Origin: Candidatus Zixiibacteriota bacterium
GTDB lineage: Bacteria; Zixibacteria; MSB-5A5; GN15; FEB-12
DNA: 64,000 nt
Assembly (NCBI GenBank): GCA_040756055.1
Contig: JBFLZR010000002.1
Location: forward strand, 646,411-710,410
Direction of reading: 5' to 3'
Within the stretch, counting starts at the first letter, position 1; the number at the start of each line of letters is the position of its first letter. The notes beneath the pieces were generated by a model. That model was given only the letters and a program-made list of their open reading frames with translations, did not search any database and was not told the DNA's origin. Positions 17,358 through 26,322 of this stretch are shown here, piece by piece. A program made the translations under genes and the position numbers.

Positions 17358-19980
17358 CATTAACACCGCCCAACTGAGACAATCGTTCCTCGATTATTTC
17401 GAACGAAACAACCATCGCGTCGTCCCCTCGTCACCGGTCATTCCGTTCGACGATCCGACGATTTTGTTCACCAACGCCGGGATGAACCAGTTTAAGGACG
17501 TTTTCACCGGCAAACGCAGAGTGGACTATAAAAGAGCCGCCAGTTGCCAGAAATGTATCCGTGCCGGCGGCAAACACAACGACCTCGATAACGTGGGCTT
17601 TACCGCCCGTCACCACACCTTCTTTGAAATGCTCGGCAACTTTTCGTTCGGCGATTATTTCAAGGAAGAAGCGATATATTTTGCCTGGGAGTGGGTCACG
17701 AAAGTGCTCGAGCTGCCGATCGACAAGCTCTACGCTACAGTTTACGAAACCGATGACGAGGCATTCGCGCTCTGGGAAAAGATCGCCAGTCCGCTGAAGA
17801 ACGGCCGCGTGATGCGGTTCGGAAAGAAAGACAACTACTGGTCGATGGGCGATATCGGCCCGGCCGGCCCGTGCAGCGAACTTCATTTCGACCGCGGCGA
17901 AAAATTCGGCACCGGTCCCGAAGACAAAGTCAACGGCGAGGGCGAACGTTTTATCGAAATCTGGAACCTGGTGTTTATGCAGTACGACCAATTACCGGAT
18001 GGCACGGTTATAGATTTGCCCAAACCATCGGTTGATACTGGCGCTGGACTGGAACGTATCGCGTCCATCATGCAGGGCGTTGACTCCAATTACGAGATTG
18101 ACCTGTTCAGGAGGCTGATTAAGGCTATCTCGGAAACAACGAAATCGAAATACAAAGACAACGTGTCCTCGCACCATGTGATCGCCGACCATTTGCGGGC
18201 GCTCACGTTCGCCATAGCCGATGGCGCGGGAATTTCCAACGAAGGCCAGGGGTATGTTCTTCGCCGCATTCTCAGACGCGCCGCCCGCCACGGGCGACTT
18301 TTGGGAGCCCACGAGCCGTTTATTTATAAGCTGGTGCCGACACTGGTCGATGAAATGGGCGGCGCTTACCCGGAGATTCGCGAAAAGCAATCGCACATCG
18401 AGAATGTATTGAAGGCCGAAGAGGAATCGTTCGGACGCACGCTTGAGACGGGTCTCGATCTGTTTGAGAAAATCGCAGAGGGAACGAAGGGTAAGGTTAT
18501 TGGCGGTGAGGATGTTTTCCGTCTTTATGATACTTACGGCTTCCCGTACGACCTGACCGAGATCATGGCCAATGAACGGGGTCTGACTCTTGACCAGCAG
18601 GGTTTCGAGAAAGCTATGGATCGTCAGCGGGAGCAATCCCGTTCGGCTGCGGCTTTCGAGGGTCACCTGTCTTTGATATCGAACACCTTTGACAAAGAGA
18701 AGTTGGATTTGCCCGCCACCGAATTCGTGCGCAATACGCTCGCGATACCGGCGAAGCTACTGTTTTCAAAACGTGTTGAGGGCAATGAGCAGGTCTCATA
18801 TGCAGTTGTTCTCGACAAGACTCCGTTCTACGCGGAATCGGGCGGACAGGTTAGTGATACGGGCAAAATCATTGGCGATGGCTTCGAGCTCGAAGTCCAT
18901 GCCATGTTTACGTATCAGGACTTTTATATTCATGAGGGTATTCTGATACACGGCGACGCCGAAGCGATTAAGGTCGGTTCGGCCGTAACTGCCGAAGTCG
19001 ACGCCGAGCGGCGCTGGGATATCATGCGCAATCACACCGTCACGCACCTGACCCACACGGCGCTTCGCAAGGTGCTCGGAAGTCACATCAAACAGTCCGG
19101 CTCATACGTGGGGCCGGAGCACATGCGCTTCGACTTCCCACATCATCAGCCAATGACCCTGGCCGAGATTCGCGCCGTGGAAGAAATCGTCAACAACGAA
19201 ATAATAAAAGGCACGAACGTAAACACCGAAGTCATGGATATCGAGGCCGCGAGAAAGACCGGCGCGATGGCGCTGTTCGGCGAGAAATATGACGAGAAAG
19301 TGCGTGTTGTCTCTGTCGGCGATTTTTCAAAAGAGCTTTGCGGTGGGACTCACGTAAGCAGTATCAGCCAGATAGGCCCGTTCTTCATCACGCTCGAAAC
19401 CGGCATCGCTTCCGGGGTGCGTCGCCTTGAGGCTATCACGGGACGCAAGGCAATCGAGTATATGCTTGACGCCAAGAAGTACCGCCAGGATGTCGCCGGT
19501 ATAATCGGCCGTCCGGAGCAGGATTCACTTGCTGGCGTTAAGCAGCTTAAGGAAGAGCACAGCGTCCTTCAGAAAGAGCTCAAGAAGACCAAGGCCGAGA
19601 TGTTCTCCGGCAAAGGCAACTCGGTCGGACAATCGCAAACCATTCTGGGCGGAGTGCTTTACATCACGCACGATTTCGGCCAGACCGACCGCGACATCAT
19701 GGCCGGATGGCTCGACACCCAGAAAGCGGAAAACAAGCCGGTTTTGGCGGTAGCGCTGGGCAATGTCAACGGCAAAACAACTTACATGGCGGCCGCCAGC
19801 AACAAGGCAACCGAAGATTTCAAGATAGATGTCGGCAAAATCACCAAGGAACTGCTTCCCAAATTCGGCGGACGCGGCGGCGGCAAACTGTCGTTCGCCC
19901 AGGGTACGGTCGATACGGGCACGGACGCGAAGCAACTATTCGATAAAGTGTTGGAGCTAACCGGCGAAAGCAAAGGATAG
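17341..19980 (+). CDS. alaS: Alanyl-tRNA synthetase, unusual start codon
   Basis: AlaRS charges tRNA-Ala and edits mischarged Ser and Gly. Family hallmarks run throughout: FLDYFERNNH, FTNAGMNQFKDVF, GPAGPCSELHFDRG, VDTGAGLERI, the editing-site HTVTHLTHTALR and CGGTHVSS, and a C-terminal glycine-rich GGRGGGKLSFAQG. The family normally starts a few residues before LRQSFLDYF, but no ATG or GTG lies there. Candidates are TTG at 17341 (used here, 879 residues) or ATT at 17359, which has AAAAGGA 8 bases upstream and starts one base after the recX stop. The in-frame ATG at 17239 would add 40 unusual residues inside recX. Confidence 0.95.
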   Translation: MKRTTDINTAQLRQSFLDYFERNNHRVVPSSPVIPFDDPTILFTNAGMNQFKDVFTGKRRVDYKRAASCQKCIRAGGKHNDLDNVGFTARHHTFFEMLGNFSFGDYFKEEAIYFAWEWVTKVLELPIDKLYATVYETDDEAFALWEKIASPLKNGRVMRFGKKDNYWSMGDIGPAGPCSELHFDRGEKFGTGPEDKVNGEGERFIEIWNLVFMQYDQLPDGTVIDLPKPSVDTGAGLERIASIMQGVDSNYEIDLFRRLIKAISETTKSKYKDNVSSHHVIADHLRALTFAIADGAGISNEGQGYVLRRILRRAARHGRLLGAHEPFIYKLVPTLVDEMGGAYPEIREKQSHIENVLKAEEESFGRTLETGLDLFEKIAEGTKGKVIGGEDVFRLYDTYGFPYDLTEIMANERGLTLDQQGFEKAMDRQREQSRSAAAFEGHLSLISNTFDKEKLDLPATEFVRNTLAIPAKLLFSKRVEGNEQVSYAVVLDKTPFYAESGGQVSDTGKIIGDGFELEVHAMFTYQDFYIHEGILIHGDAEAIKVGSAVTAEVDAERRWDIMRNHTVTHLTHTALRKVLGSHIKQSGSYVGPEHMRFDFPHHQPMTLAEIRAVEEIVNNEIIKGTNVNTEVMDIEAARKTGAMALFGEKYDEKVRVVSVGDFSKELCGGTHVSSISQIGPFFITLETGIASGVRRLEAITGRKAIEYMLDAKKYRQDVAGIIGRPEQDSLAGVKQLKEEHSVLQKELKKTKAEMFSGKGNSVGQSQTILGGVLYITHDFGQTDRDIMAGWLDTQKAENKPVLAVALGNVNGKTTYMAAASNKATEDFKIDVGKITKELLPKFGGRGGGKLSFAQGTVDTGTDAKQLFDKVLELTGESKG

Positions 19981-19984
19981 TTGT

Positions 19985-20752
19985 ATGAGCAAAGGCGGCG
20001 TTTACGACAGTCTGGTGGATATCGCCCAAAAGCGCGGCGCGGGGTTCTTTATCCTGGTCGACCCGGACAAGACCGACGAGAACAATTTCCTGGCAACATG
20101 TGAACAGGCCGAAGAATGCGGCGTTGACGCTGTTTTAGTCGGTACATCGTTCATGCTCAACTCGAATTTTCACGCTTCGGTGAAAAAGATCAAAAGCGCG
20201 ACTTCACTGCCCGTGATAATCTTCCCGGGATCGTTCGCCCAGATAACGCCCGATGCCGACGCTATCCTGTTTTCATCGCTCATTTCCGGACGCAACCCTT
20301 CTTTTTTGATAGACGAACAGGTGAAAGGTGCGCCGCTGGTCAAGAAGTACGGCCTTGAACCGATACCGACAGGTTACATGCTCATCGAGTCCGGGCCTTT
20401 GACATCGGTGCAGTACATATCCGGTTCGATGCCTATTCCGCGCACGAAAGACGATATCGCCTGCGCCCACGCGATGGCGGCACAATTTCTGGGAATGAAG
20501 ATGGTGTATCTCGAGGCCGGCTCGGGGGCAGAGCAGCCGGTCCCGGTGGAAATGGTACGGGCTGTGTCGGCTTGTGTCGAAATTCCGATTATTGTCGGCG
20601 GGGGCCTGAGAACGCCCGACGATTGCGCTGTCCGAGTCGAGGCCGGAGCATCGTTTATTGTCGTCGGCAACCACCTTGAGAGCGGCCAAAGTCGCAGTCT
20701 TCTTCGCGAGCTGACCGCCGCCACTCACACGAGGGAATCAATCGAAGTATGA
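19985..20752 (+). CDS. Geranylgeranylglyceryl phosphate synthase family protein
   Basis: The enzyme joins geranylgeranyl diphosphate (or a related prenyl donor) to glycerol-1-phosphate, the first committed step of archaeal-type ether lipids. The 255-residue TIM barrel shows LVDPDKTDE, VGTSFMLN, LPVIIFPGS, DAILFSSLISGRNP, YLEAGSGA, IIVGGGLRTP and IVVGNHLE, the glycine-rich phosphate-binding loops of the family. YLEAGSGA resembles the group II enzymes found in archaea and FCB bacteria. It starts 4 bases after alaS and its stop overlaps gmhA. Short-chain PcrB-type activity cannot be excluded from sequence alone. Confidence 0.9.
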   Translation: MSKGGVYDSLVDIAQKRGAGFFILVDPDKTDENNFLATCEQAEECGVDAVLVGTSFMLNSNFHASVKKIKSATSLPVIIFPGSFAQITPDADAILFSSLISGRNPSFLIDEQVKGAPLVKKYGLEPIPTGYMLIESGPLTSVQYISGSMPIPRTKDDIACAHAMAAQFLGMKMVYLEAGSGAEQPVPVEMVRAVSACVEIPIIVGGGLRTPDDCAVRVEAGASFIVVGNHLESGQSRSLLRELTAATHTRESIEV

Positions 20753-21336
20753 ACAGAGAAGAACAGTTATCGTATTTGCGTAAGCTCGGCGAGGAAACCA
20801 CTATCCTTCGCAAATCCGTTATCGAGCAGCTTGGTCCGAAAATCCTCGATACCGCCGCGGTGATCTCGGGCGTGCTCGGGTCCGGGGGTAAAATACTCAT
20901 CGCCGGCAACGGCGGCTCGGCCGCCGATGCTTCCCATTTCGCGGCGGAGATGATTGTGCGATTGACCGCCGAACACAGCCGGCAGTCTCTTCCGGCTGTC
21001 GCCCTGTCGGTGGACCCATCTGTCATAACTGCCGCCGCCAATGATTTCGGTTTCGAACATGTCTTCTCGCGCCAGGTCGAAGGACTCGGCGCCAAAGGCG
21101 ACATGCTCATCGTGATTTCCACCTCCGGTAATTCCGCCAACCTGGTCAAAGCTGTTCAGGCGGCGCACGAGCGCGGTATGATCTGTCTGGGACTGTTGGG
21201 CGGCAATGGTGGTAAGCTCGCGCCCATGGTCGATCGCGCCCTGGTCGTACCGCACCCATCGACCCAGAGAATTCAGGAAGAACACAGTTTCATCATACAC
21301 ATGTTAGTCGAGCTGGTCGAAAGAGACCTGTTTTGA
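20749..21336 (+). CDS. gmhA: Phosphoheptose isomerase GmhA
   Basis: GmhA converts sedoheptulose-7-phosphate to D-glycero-D-manno-heptose-7-phosphate for lipopolysaccharide inner core. The 195-residue SIS-domain protein has ILIAGNGGSAADASHFAAEM, the metal- and substrate-binding segment, MLIVISTSGNSANLVKAV, and the C-terminal HPSTQRIQEEHSFIIH. Length and motifs match functional GmhA. It overlaps the GGGP synthase stop by 4 bases and is followed immediately by an O-antigen-ligase-like gene, consistent with envelope polysaccharide assembly. The other heptose enzymes are not in the window. Confidence 0.95.
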   Translation: MNREEQLSYLRKLGEETTILRKSVIEQLGPKILDTAAVISGVLGSGGKILIAGNGGSAADASHFAAEMIVRLTAEHSRQSLPAVALSVDPSVITAAANDFGFEHVFSRQVEGLGAKGDMLIVISTSGNSANLVKAVQAAHERGMICLGLLGGNGGKLAPMVDRALVVPHPSTQRIQEEHSFIIHMLVELVERDLF

Positions 21337-21338
21337 GA

Positions 21339-22625
21339 ATGATCAAACAGCACGAAAAGCTTCTGAAAGACTTTCTGTTTTTCTTCTTCGCGCTTTTTGT
21401 ATTCGGCAGCACTTTCTCAATCGCGCTGGCACAGATTGCCCTGGGTGTATCGCTGGTACTGTTTCTTGTCTTCGTATACACCACAAAATATCAACCGATT
21501 ATAGAGAATCTCCGGCTGTTTTACATTTTCATCGGCGCTTATATTTTCTGGATGTTTCTCGCCGGCCTGTTCGGTGATACACCTTTCAAATCGATACTCA
21601 TAATGAAAGAGGAATGGCTGTTTTGTATAATCCCGATCGGCATATATCTGATGAACAGAGAATCGTATCGCCAGAAGCTCGTGGTGGTGTTCGCCGCCGG
21701 TGTCGGGTTGTTCGCCCTGTATGGCCTGCTGCAGTTCTTCACCGGCGTGCATTGGTTTAAGAGTGTCGCGCCGAATCCCGGTCCAGAACTTTTCTATGTC
21801 ATCAAGGGCAATTTCCCCAGCCCGATGACTTTCGGCAATTATTTCGGCACCGCCGCCGGGTTTTTTGCCGGGGTACTGGCGATCGGGTGGATGGAGATGT
21901 CCAAACCTCTGAGATGGTTCTACTGGGCTGCCTGTGCTCTGGCGGTCGCGGCAACACTGGGGTCTTACAACCGCGGCGCCATACTCGGTCTGTTTGTCGC
22001 GCTCGCGCTTCTGGGAATACTGTTTAACAAAAAGAAAGTGCTCATCGGCACCGGCATCGCGTTTCTCATCGGAGCGGCTGTTGTCGTGAATTCCCCTGAA
22101 GCGAAGTATCGTCTTTCGGCCCACCTGGCCAAAGAGCTAAACCCACAATACGAAGGCGGACGCGTCTTTATCTGGAACAACGCGCTGAAAATTGTCTCGG
22201 AAAACCCGGTCTTTGGTGTCGGTCAGGGGAATTTCCGATATGAGTATGAGAAGCTTCTACCCGTGGACGTAGAAGGTATCCGCAAGCATGTACATGCCCA
22301 CAACGATTTCTTTAATATCGCTGCCATCGCAGGGATACCCGCCGCACTGTTTTTTGTCGGTATGTGGGTTACGGCTTTGAGCCATTTCTGGAGGGGTTTC
22401 CGCCAGAAAAAGCGGTTCGTGGGCCGAAGACGGCATTTCGTCGGGGCCCTGATAGGCTCGACAGTCTTTCTGGTATCATCGCTCACCGAAGCTACTTTCG
22501 CCGATGAAGAAGTCAGGCAGATGCTTATGTTCATCTGGGCGGTGGGACTGTGGCAGTGGTTTGAGGAGAAATCGACCCAGGACAGCGCGGAACCAACTCC
22601 GGTTTCCGGGGGTAAAACCTCTTGA
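21339..22625 (+). CDS. O-antigen ligase/polymerase-like membrane protein
   Basis: A roughly 428-residue inner-membrane protein with about ten hydrophobic helices and the Wzy_C/WaaL pattern: an arginine in GSYNRGAILGLFVAL, a large periplasmic loop with RVFIWNNALKIVSENPVFGVGQGNF, and the conserved His of HVHAHNDFFNIAAIAGIPA. Such proteins transfer or polymerise undecaprenyl-linked glycan on the periplasmic side. The ATG at 21339 is taken as start; a TTG at 21333 overlapping the gmhA stop is also possible. Gene position after gmhA supports a lipopolysaccharide role. Ligase versus polymerase cannot be separated by sequence. Confidence 0.88.
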   Translation: MIKQHEKLLKDFLFFFFALFVFGSTFSIALAQIALGVSLVLFLVFVYTTKYQPIIENLRLFYIFIGAYIFWMFLAGLFGDTPFKSILIMKEEWLFCIIPIGIYLMNRESYRQKLVVVFAAGVGLFALYGLLQFFTGVHWFKSVAPNPGPELFYVIKGNFPSPMTFGNYFGTAAGFFAGVLAIGWMEMSKPLRWFYWAACALAVAATLGSYNRGAILGLFVALALLGILFNKKKVLIGTGIAFLIGAAVVVNSPEAKYRLSAHLAKELNPQYEGGRVFIWNNALKIVSENPVFGVGQGNFRYEYEKLLPVDVEGIRKHVHAHNDFFNIAAIAGIPAALFFVGMWVTALSHFWRGFRQKKRFVGRRRHFVGALIGSTVFLVSSLTEATFADEEVRQMLMFIWAVGLWQWFEEKSTQDSAEPTPVSGGKTS

Positions 22626-22660
22626 CAATCAACGGAACTTCCGTTTAAATAGACACAACT

Positions 22661-22915
22661 ATGGCAATTAAAGCAAAAAAGAGAGACGCAAGCGACGAAC
22701 CCGAGGGCAAGTGGCCCTATGGCAAGAAGAACTATATTCTTTTTGCGGCGGCCTTGATCGTGATTATTTTTGGTTTTGTTACTTTGGGTCAGGGTTCGAT
22801 GACGCTCGCCCCGATTCTGTTGGTAATCGGCTACTGTGTTTTGATTCCAATGGCGCTTATTTGGAAAGACAAGCCCGAAGAAAACGAAACCGCCGAGACG
22901 ACCCCGACTGAATAG
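22661..22915 (+). CDS. DUF3098-like small membrane protein
   Basis: An 84-residue protein with a basic N-terminus, the segment GKKNYILFAAALIVIIFGFVTLG and a second hydrophobic helix (TLAPILLVIGYCVLIPMALIW), ending in an acidic tail. Two helices preceded by KKNY are characteristic of DUF3098 proteins known from Bacteroidetes and relatives, which have no established function. It lies 35 bases after the O-antigen-ligase gene and before a terminator, so it closes the recX-alaS to ligase gene string. Confidence 0.75.
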   Translation: MAIKAKKRDASDEPEGKWPYGKKNYILFAAALIVIIFGFVTLGQGSMTLAPILLVIGYCVLIPMALIWKDKPEENETAETTPTE

Positions 22916-22942
22916 CCCGGGCATCTGTCAGCCTTAAATTTG

Positions 22943-22975
22943 AGGACTTCCCATCATACGGAAAGTCCTTTTTTG
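22943..22975 (+). terminator. Rho-independent terminator after the DUF3098-like gene
   Basis: AGGACTTCC (22943-22951) pairs with GGAAAGTCCT (22960-22969) with one bulged A, followed by six T residues. Confidence 0.85.
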
Positions 22976-23181
22976 TCCCGGGTGTTCCACAGCTTGGGGC
23001 CTGTTGAATAACCTTTCCGCTATTGTGTCAGGTCACGTAAATCTGCTACGCGGATTTACAGAACCTGCCGCAACCAGACACGAGGACCTTATCAACCTGC
23101 CCCTTGCGGTGGGATTCTTCGCTATGCTACCATTTCCTTTCAACGCTTGACACCTTCCCCCACAGGCAGCATCTTCCGGCC

Positions 23182-24360
23182 ATGGAAATCGGCAAGCTCA
23201 TTTTAAAGCCCAAAGAGGACCGTCGCGTCCGCTCCGGACATCTGTGGATTTTCAGCAACGAAATCGCCGAGGTTCACGGGGGGGATTCCGATGGCGGCAT
23301 CGTCGACGTTGTTGGCTCGCGCGGTCAGTTTGTCGGTCGCGGCTATTATAATCGGCACACCCTGATCGCCGCCCGAATACTTTCACTCCATCAGGAGGCT
23401 ATCGACACCGAGTTTTTCTCCAAAAGATTCCACAAGGCTCTCGCCCATCGCAAAGCCACTCTCGGTCCGGTTCGATCGGCGAGAGTAGTTTACTCCGAGG
23501 GTGACCTTCTGCCGGGGCTGATTGTCGACCGATACGAAGATTACCTTGTTGTCCAGTTGTTGACCGCCGGGATGGAATCGATGCGCGAGATAATTTTGGA
23601 GGCGCTCATCGAGGTCTTCAAGCCGAAAGGCGTACTTCTTCGCAATGATACTTCCTACCGTGAACTCGAAGGACTCCCGCTGGAGGTTGGGATTGTCCAC
23701 GGCGAGGTGCCGCAGAGAATCACAATAGATGAAGCCGGCGCGAGCTTTATTATCGACCCGCACTCCGGGCACAAGACCGGCTTTTATTTTGACCAGCGCG
23801 ACACCCGTGCCGCGGCGCGGGCAATGGCCAAAGGACGCAGGGTACTCGACTGTTTCTCTTATACCGGAGGTTTCGCCATCAATTACGCCCTCGGTGGGGC
23901 ATCGTCGGTGCTGGCGCTCGATGAATCCCAACCCGCTTTGGACATCCTAACCGAGAACGCGAATCTGAACAAGGTGGCCTCTATCGTCACTACCGAAAAG
24001 GCGAACTGTTTTGATAAGCTTCACGCTCTGACTGACGACGGAGAGAAGTTTGATTTGATAACGCTCGACCCACCGGCTTTTGTCAAGAGCAAGAGTCAGC
24101 TCAAAGCAGCTTTGACCGGCTATCGTGAGATAAATCTCAGGGCGATGCGTCTGTTGTCGCCGGGCGGGATTCTGGTGACGTGCAGTTGTTCGATGAATCT
24201 CACCGATGATGCTTTCCAGTCAGTTCTTCGCACGGCTGCCCGTGACGCTCGCCGGCGGTTCCGCGTGCGGGACTTTATAACTCAATCCGCCGATCATCCC
24301 ATCCTGCAGGCCATGCCCGAAACCCAGTACTTGCGGTGTTATGTGCTGGAAGCGGTTTAG
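23182..24360 (+). CDS. rlmI: PUA-domain class I SAM-dependent rRNA methyltransferase (RlmI-like)
   Basis: RlmI methylates C5 of cytidine 1962 in 23S rRNA. The product from the ATG at 23182 is 392 residues: an N-terminal PUA domain (RVRSGHLWIFSNEIAEV, RGQFVGRGYYN), an EEHEA-like connecting domain (YSEGDLLPGLIVDRYEDYLVVQ), and a Rossmann methyltransferase with HSGHKTGFYFDQRDTR, VLDCFSYTGGFAI, LDPPAFVKSK and the catalytic-type CSCSMNL. The longer frame back to 23104 adds 26 residues unlike the family and is rejected. It stands alone after a terminator. Confidence 0.9.
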   Translation: MEIGKLILKPKEDRRVRSGHLWIFSNEIAEVHGGDSDGGIVDVVGSRGQFVGRGYYNRHTLIAARILSLHQEAIDTEFFSKRFHKALAHRKATLGPVRSARVVYSEGDLLPGLIVDRYEDYLVVQLLTAGMESMREIILEALIEVFKPKGVLLRNDTSYRELEGLPLEVGIVHGEVPQRITIDEAGASFIIDPHSGHKTGFYFDQRDTRAAARAMAKGRRVLDCFSYTGGFAINYALGGASSVLALDESQPALDILTENANLNKVASIVTTEKANCFDKLHALTDDGEKFDLITLDPPAFVKSKSQLKAALTGYREINLRAMRLLSPGGILVTCSCSMNLTDDAFQSVLRTAARDARRRFRVRDFITQSADHPILQAMPETQYLRCYVLEAV

Positions 24361-24492
24361 GGCCCTGCGAGGCCGATCTTGCATTTCGCCTCAACGTATT
24401 GAATCACAAAAGGGTAGGGCACATCAGCATGGTCAGGCATGCGGTACTGTTGGTGATCAGTGAATATGTGATGCCAAAAATATAAAAAAAGC

Positions 24493-24524
24493 TTGACACT
24501 TTGGGGTGTTTTCCGATGTATTAT
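24493..24524 (+). promoter_or_regulatory. Possible promoter of a short non-coding transcript
   Basis: TTGACA at 24493-24498 is followed after 18 bases by TGTATT at 24517-24522, which overlaps a TATTAT. A short transcript from here would meet the terminator at 24576 within about 80 bases. The -10 match is weak. Confidence 0.35.
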
Positions 24525-24575
24525 TAATGAACCACTGAAAGTACGAATGTACCGTAGGTGGTGTACCAAAAATCT

Positions 24576-24606
24576 GAGGCGGCTTTCGGGCCGCCTCTGG
24601 TTTTTT
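24576..24606. terminator. Bidirectional terminator before the DUF3800 gene
   Basis: GAGGCGGC (24576-24583) and GCCGCCTC (24590-24597) form a perfect 8-bp stem. On the plus strand TTTTTT follows; on the minus strand a shorter T run follows, so it can also end the DUF3800 transcript, whose stop lies at 24605-24607. Confidence 0.8.
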
Positions 24607-25399
24607 ATGAAGGATGAAAATAGACCCCGTAAGGATCGGTTCTGCTGGCAAACGTGTTAAGGCTCGGTTTAAGCCGATCCATCCAATCCAATACGTTCGA
24701 CCGTTTTACGTAGCCGCTAATTCTGCTTGCGATCACATTGGCCGTTCCCTGTGAATAGCACGCATATAAGTAGATGATCAGTGAGACCAGATCGGCCGAT
24801 TGAACAAAGTATGATTGCTCAGAATTCTTTGGGAGAGGATCCTCAATGAGTGTCTTTATGTCTATCGGCTGAGGAGCTCCGCCAAAACGAGATGGAACGT
24901 AATTTATTCGACGCATCCTTCGAGAAGTCTTCCTCATTTTGCCGTGTCGCCCTTCGTCCGTTATAATCATGAATTTGCTTTCGGGATTGTCCTTTGGTTT
25001 AAGATCGTTGTGAATCCTCTGGATTGAGAACGTCAAGGCTTTGTCAAGAATCTGATAATCTGATTTGATTATCTTCTTCTTCACTATACAGACATTTATG
25101 ATCTTCACCTTCAGGGAGGAGATTATGTCGCAATAGGCCGATATGATATCAAGCCTATCCTGATTGGAGAGCCCGTAGCCGGTGAATGGTTTTTTCTTTT
25201 TCAGAAAGTGGGTAGTATGAAAATCCACCTTCAAGGGCAGGCCGTATTGTGACCTCAGTTGCTTCCGAAACGACAATAATTGATCCAGAGTCTCTTCCCA
25301 ATGAAGGTAATGAAGGTATAATGCCGTCAGTACGAAGTAGTTTGAAGAGAAGGTGGGATATCCGTCATCACCTGCTTCATCATAGTACGCCAGCCGCAT
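24605..25399 (-). CDS. DUF3800 domain protein
   Basis: The 264-residue protein begins RLAYYDEAGDDG, the acidic YxDExGD signature of DUF3800, a predicted RNase-H-like nuclease fold frequent in mobile and defence-associated genes. A second acidic segment is FMIITDEGRHGKM and a third acidic patch is FVQSADLVS, as expected for a three-carboxylate metal site. The surrounding DNA is more A+T-rich than the housekeeping genes on both sides, which suggests horizontal acquisition. The unknown exported protein lies 58 bases upstream on the same strand. Enzymatic activity is unproven for the family. Confidence 0.8.
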   Translation of the reverse strand: MRLAYYDEAGDDGYPTFSSNYFVLTALYLHYLHWEETLDQLLSFRKQLRSQYGLPLKVDFHTTHFLKKKKPFTGYGLSNQDRLDIISAYCDIISSLKVKIINVCIVKKKIIKSDYQILDKALTFSIQRIHNDLKPKDNPESKFMIITDEGRHGKMRKTSRRMRRINYVPSRFGGAPQPIDIKTLIEDPLPKNSEQSYFVQSADLVSLIIYLYACYSQGTANVIASRISGYVKRSNVLDWMDRLKPSLNTFASRTDPYGVYFHPS

Positions 25400-25457
25400 C
25401 CATTTCCTCCCTCGTGTTCTGTTTTAATATTTGTTGTAGATTGATGCCAAGATTTCC

Positions 25458-26204
25458 TCACTCTGCCATGTCGACATCGATGTCGATTTCCCTTGCTGTC
25501 TCGCCCTCTGCGTTGCGGATGACGAGCTTGCCCGTTATGTTGGTGGACCACACCATCTCCAGAGTCTTCCCAGACAAGTTATATCCAAGACCGTCCACAC
25601 GGTTGGATAAGTCAGGGGTATTCACGTTAGCAGCATCCGCGGGAATCTTCGGCTGAATAGAAAGAATACCGACTGAGGCGTTAGTGAGACCTACTACCGT
25701 GACGCCAGTGTCGACCAAGAGGCAGTGGGTGCCATCCGGACTGCACGAAGCGTACTGGTAAGATCCTTGCGGCCCAATCCTCTCCCCCTCGGGATAAGCA
25801 GTACCGAACACTCTTATCCCCGATATGACTAGAGCAACTCCTTGCTGGACTAACTCCAATGCAAATACGCGAGGGGACTCGAGTTCAACAGAACAGATCA
25901 AATATTGTCCGCTTGAAAATGCCGTCAGATGTTCCACCCGCACACTCGGAGGACTGGAGCTGCGAAGAAGTATCGCAGTATAACCGGGTGGACAATCGTA
26001 GCACATTTTCTCCACCACCTGGCGCGAAATTGTACAATCCTTACCACACAGAGAATCAAGCGACGTGGTAAATCCCCCCTGCGTCGTGTCTATCACGCGG
26101 ATCATGTCGCCGGCATTAACGGACTGGACTATTGTGGAAGTGAGAATTACAAGGACAAGCAGAGTGGTCGCGAAGACCACCTTAGAGAAATTACTGTTTA
26201 CCAA
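25458..26204 (-). CDS. Exported protein of unknown function
   Basis: The start is chosen at the TTG at 26204-26202 because an AGGGAGG ribosome site lies 6 bases upstream and the product then begins with an ideal signal peptide (FSKVVFATTLLVLVILTSTIVQSVNA). The longer frame back to 26276 would bury this behind 24 unlikely residues. The mature part of about 215 residues has four cysteines early (CGKDC, CYDC) and another two in YASCSPDGTHCL, so disulfides are likely, and is beta-rich. No family was recognised. It lies in the same A+T-richer patch as the DUF3800 gene and may share its transcript. Confidence 0.7.
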   Translation of the reverse strand: MVNSNFSKVVFATTLLVLVILTSTIVQSVNAGDMIRVIDTTQGGFTTSLDSLCGKDCTISRQVVEKMCYDCPPGYTAILLRSSSPPSVRVEHLTAFSSGQYLICSVELESPRVFALELVQQGVALVISGIRVFGTAYPEGERIGPQGSYQYASCSPDGTHCLLVDTGVTVVGLTNASVGILSIQPKIPADAANVNTPDLSNRVDGLGYNLSGKTLEMVWSTNITGKLVIRNAEGETAREIDIDVDMAE

Positions 26205-26322
26205 TGCGAACCTCCCTCTCTTTTGAGAAAAGTAAAGGTTAGCCGCCGGGAGGTCAACATCAAAATAAGTTGCCATTTCAAGTTGTGTAAGCCCTCATCA
26301 AAACATATAATCTTAGCATCGG

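Noticed and set aside
21423-21437. TGGCAC...TTGC element resembling a sigma54 promoter
   Set aside because: Spacing between the GG and GC elements is two bases short and it lies inside the O-antigen-ligase gene.
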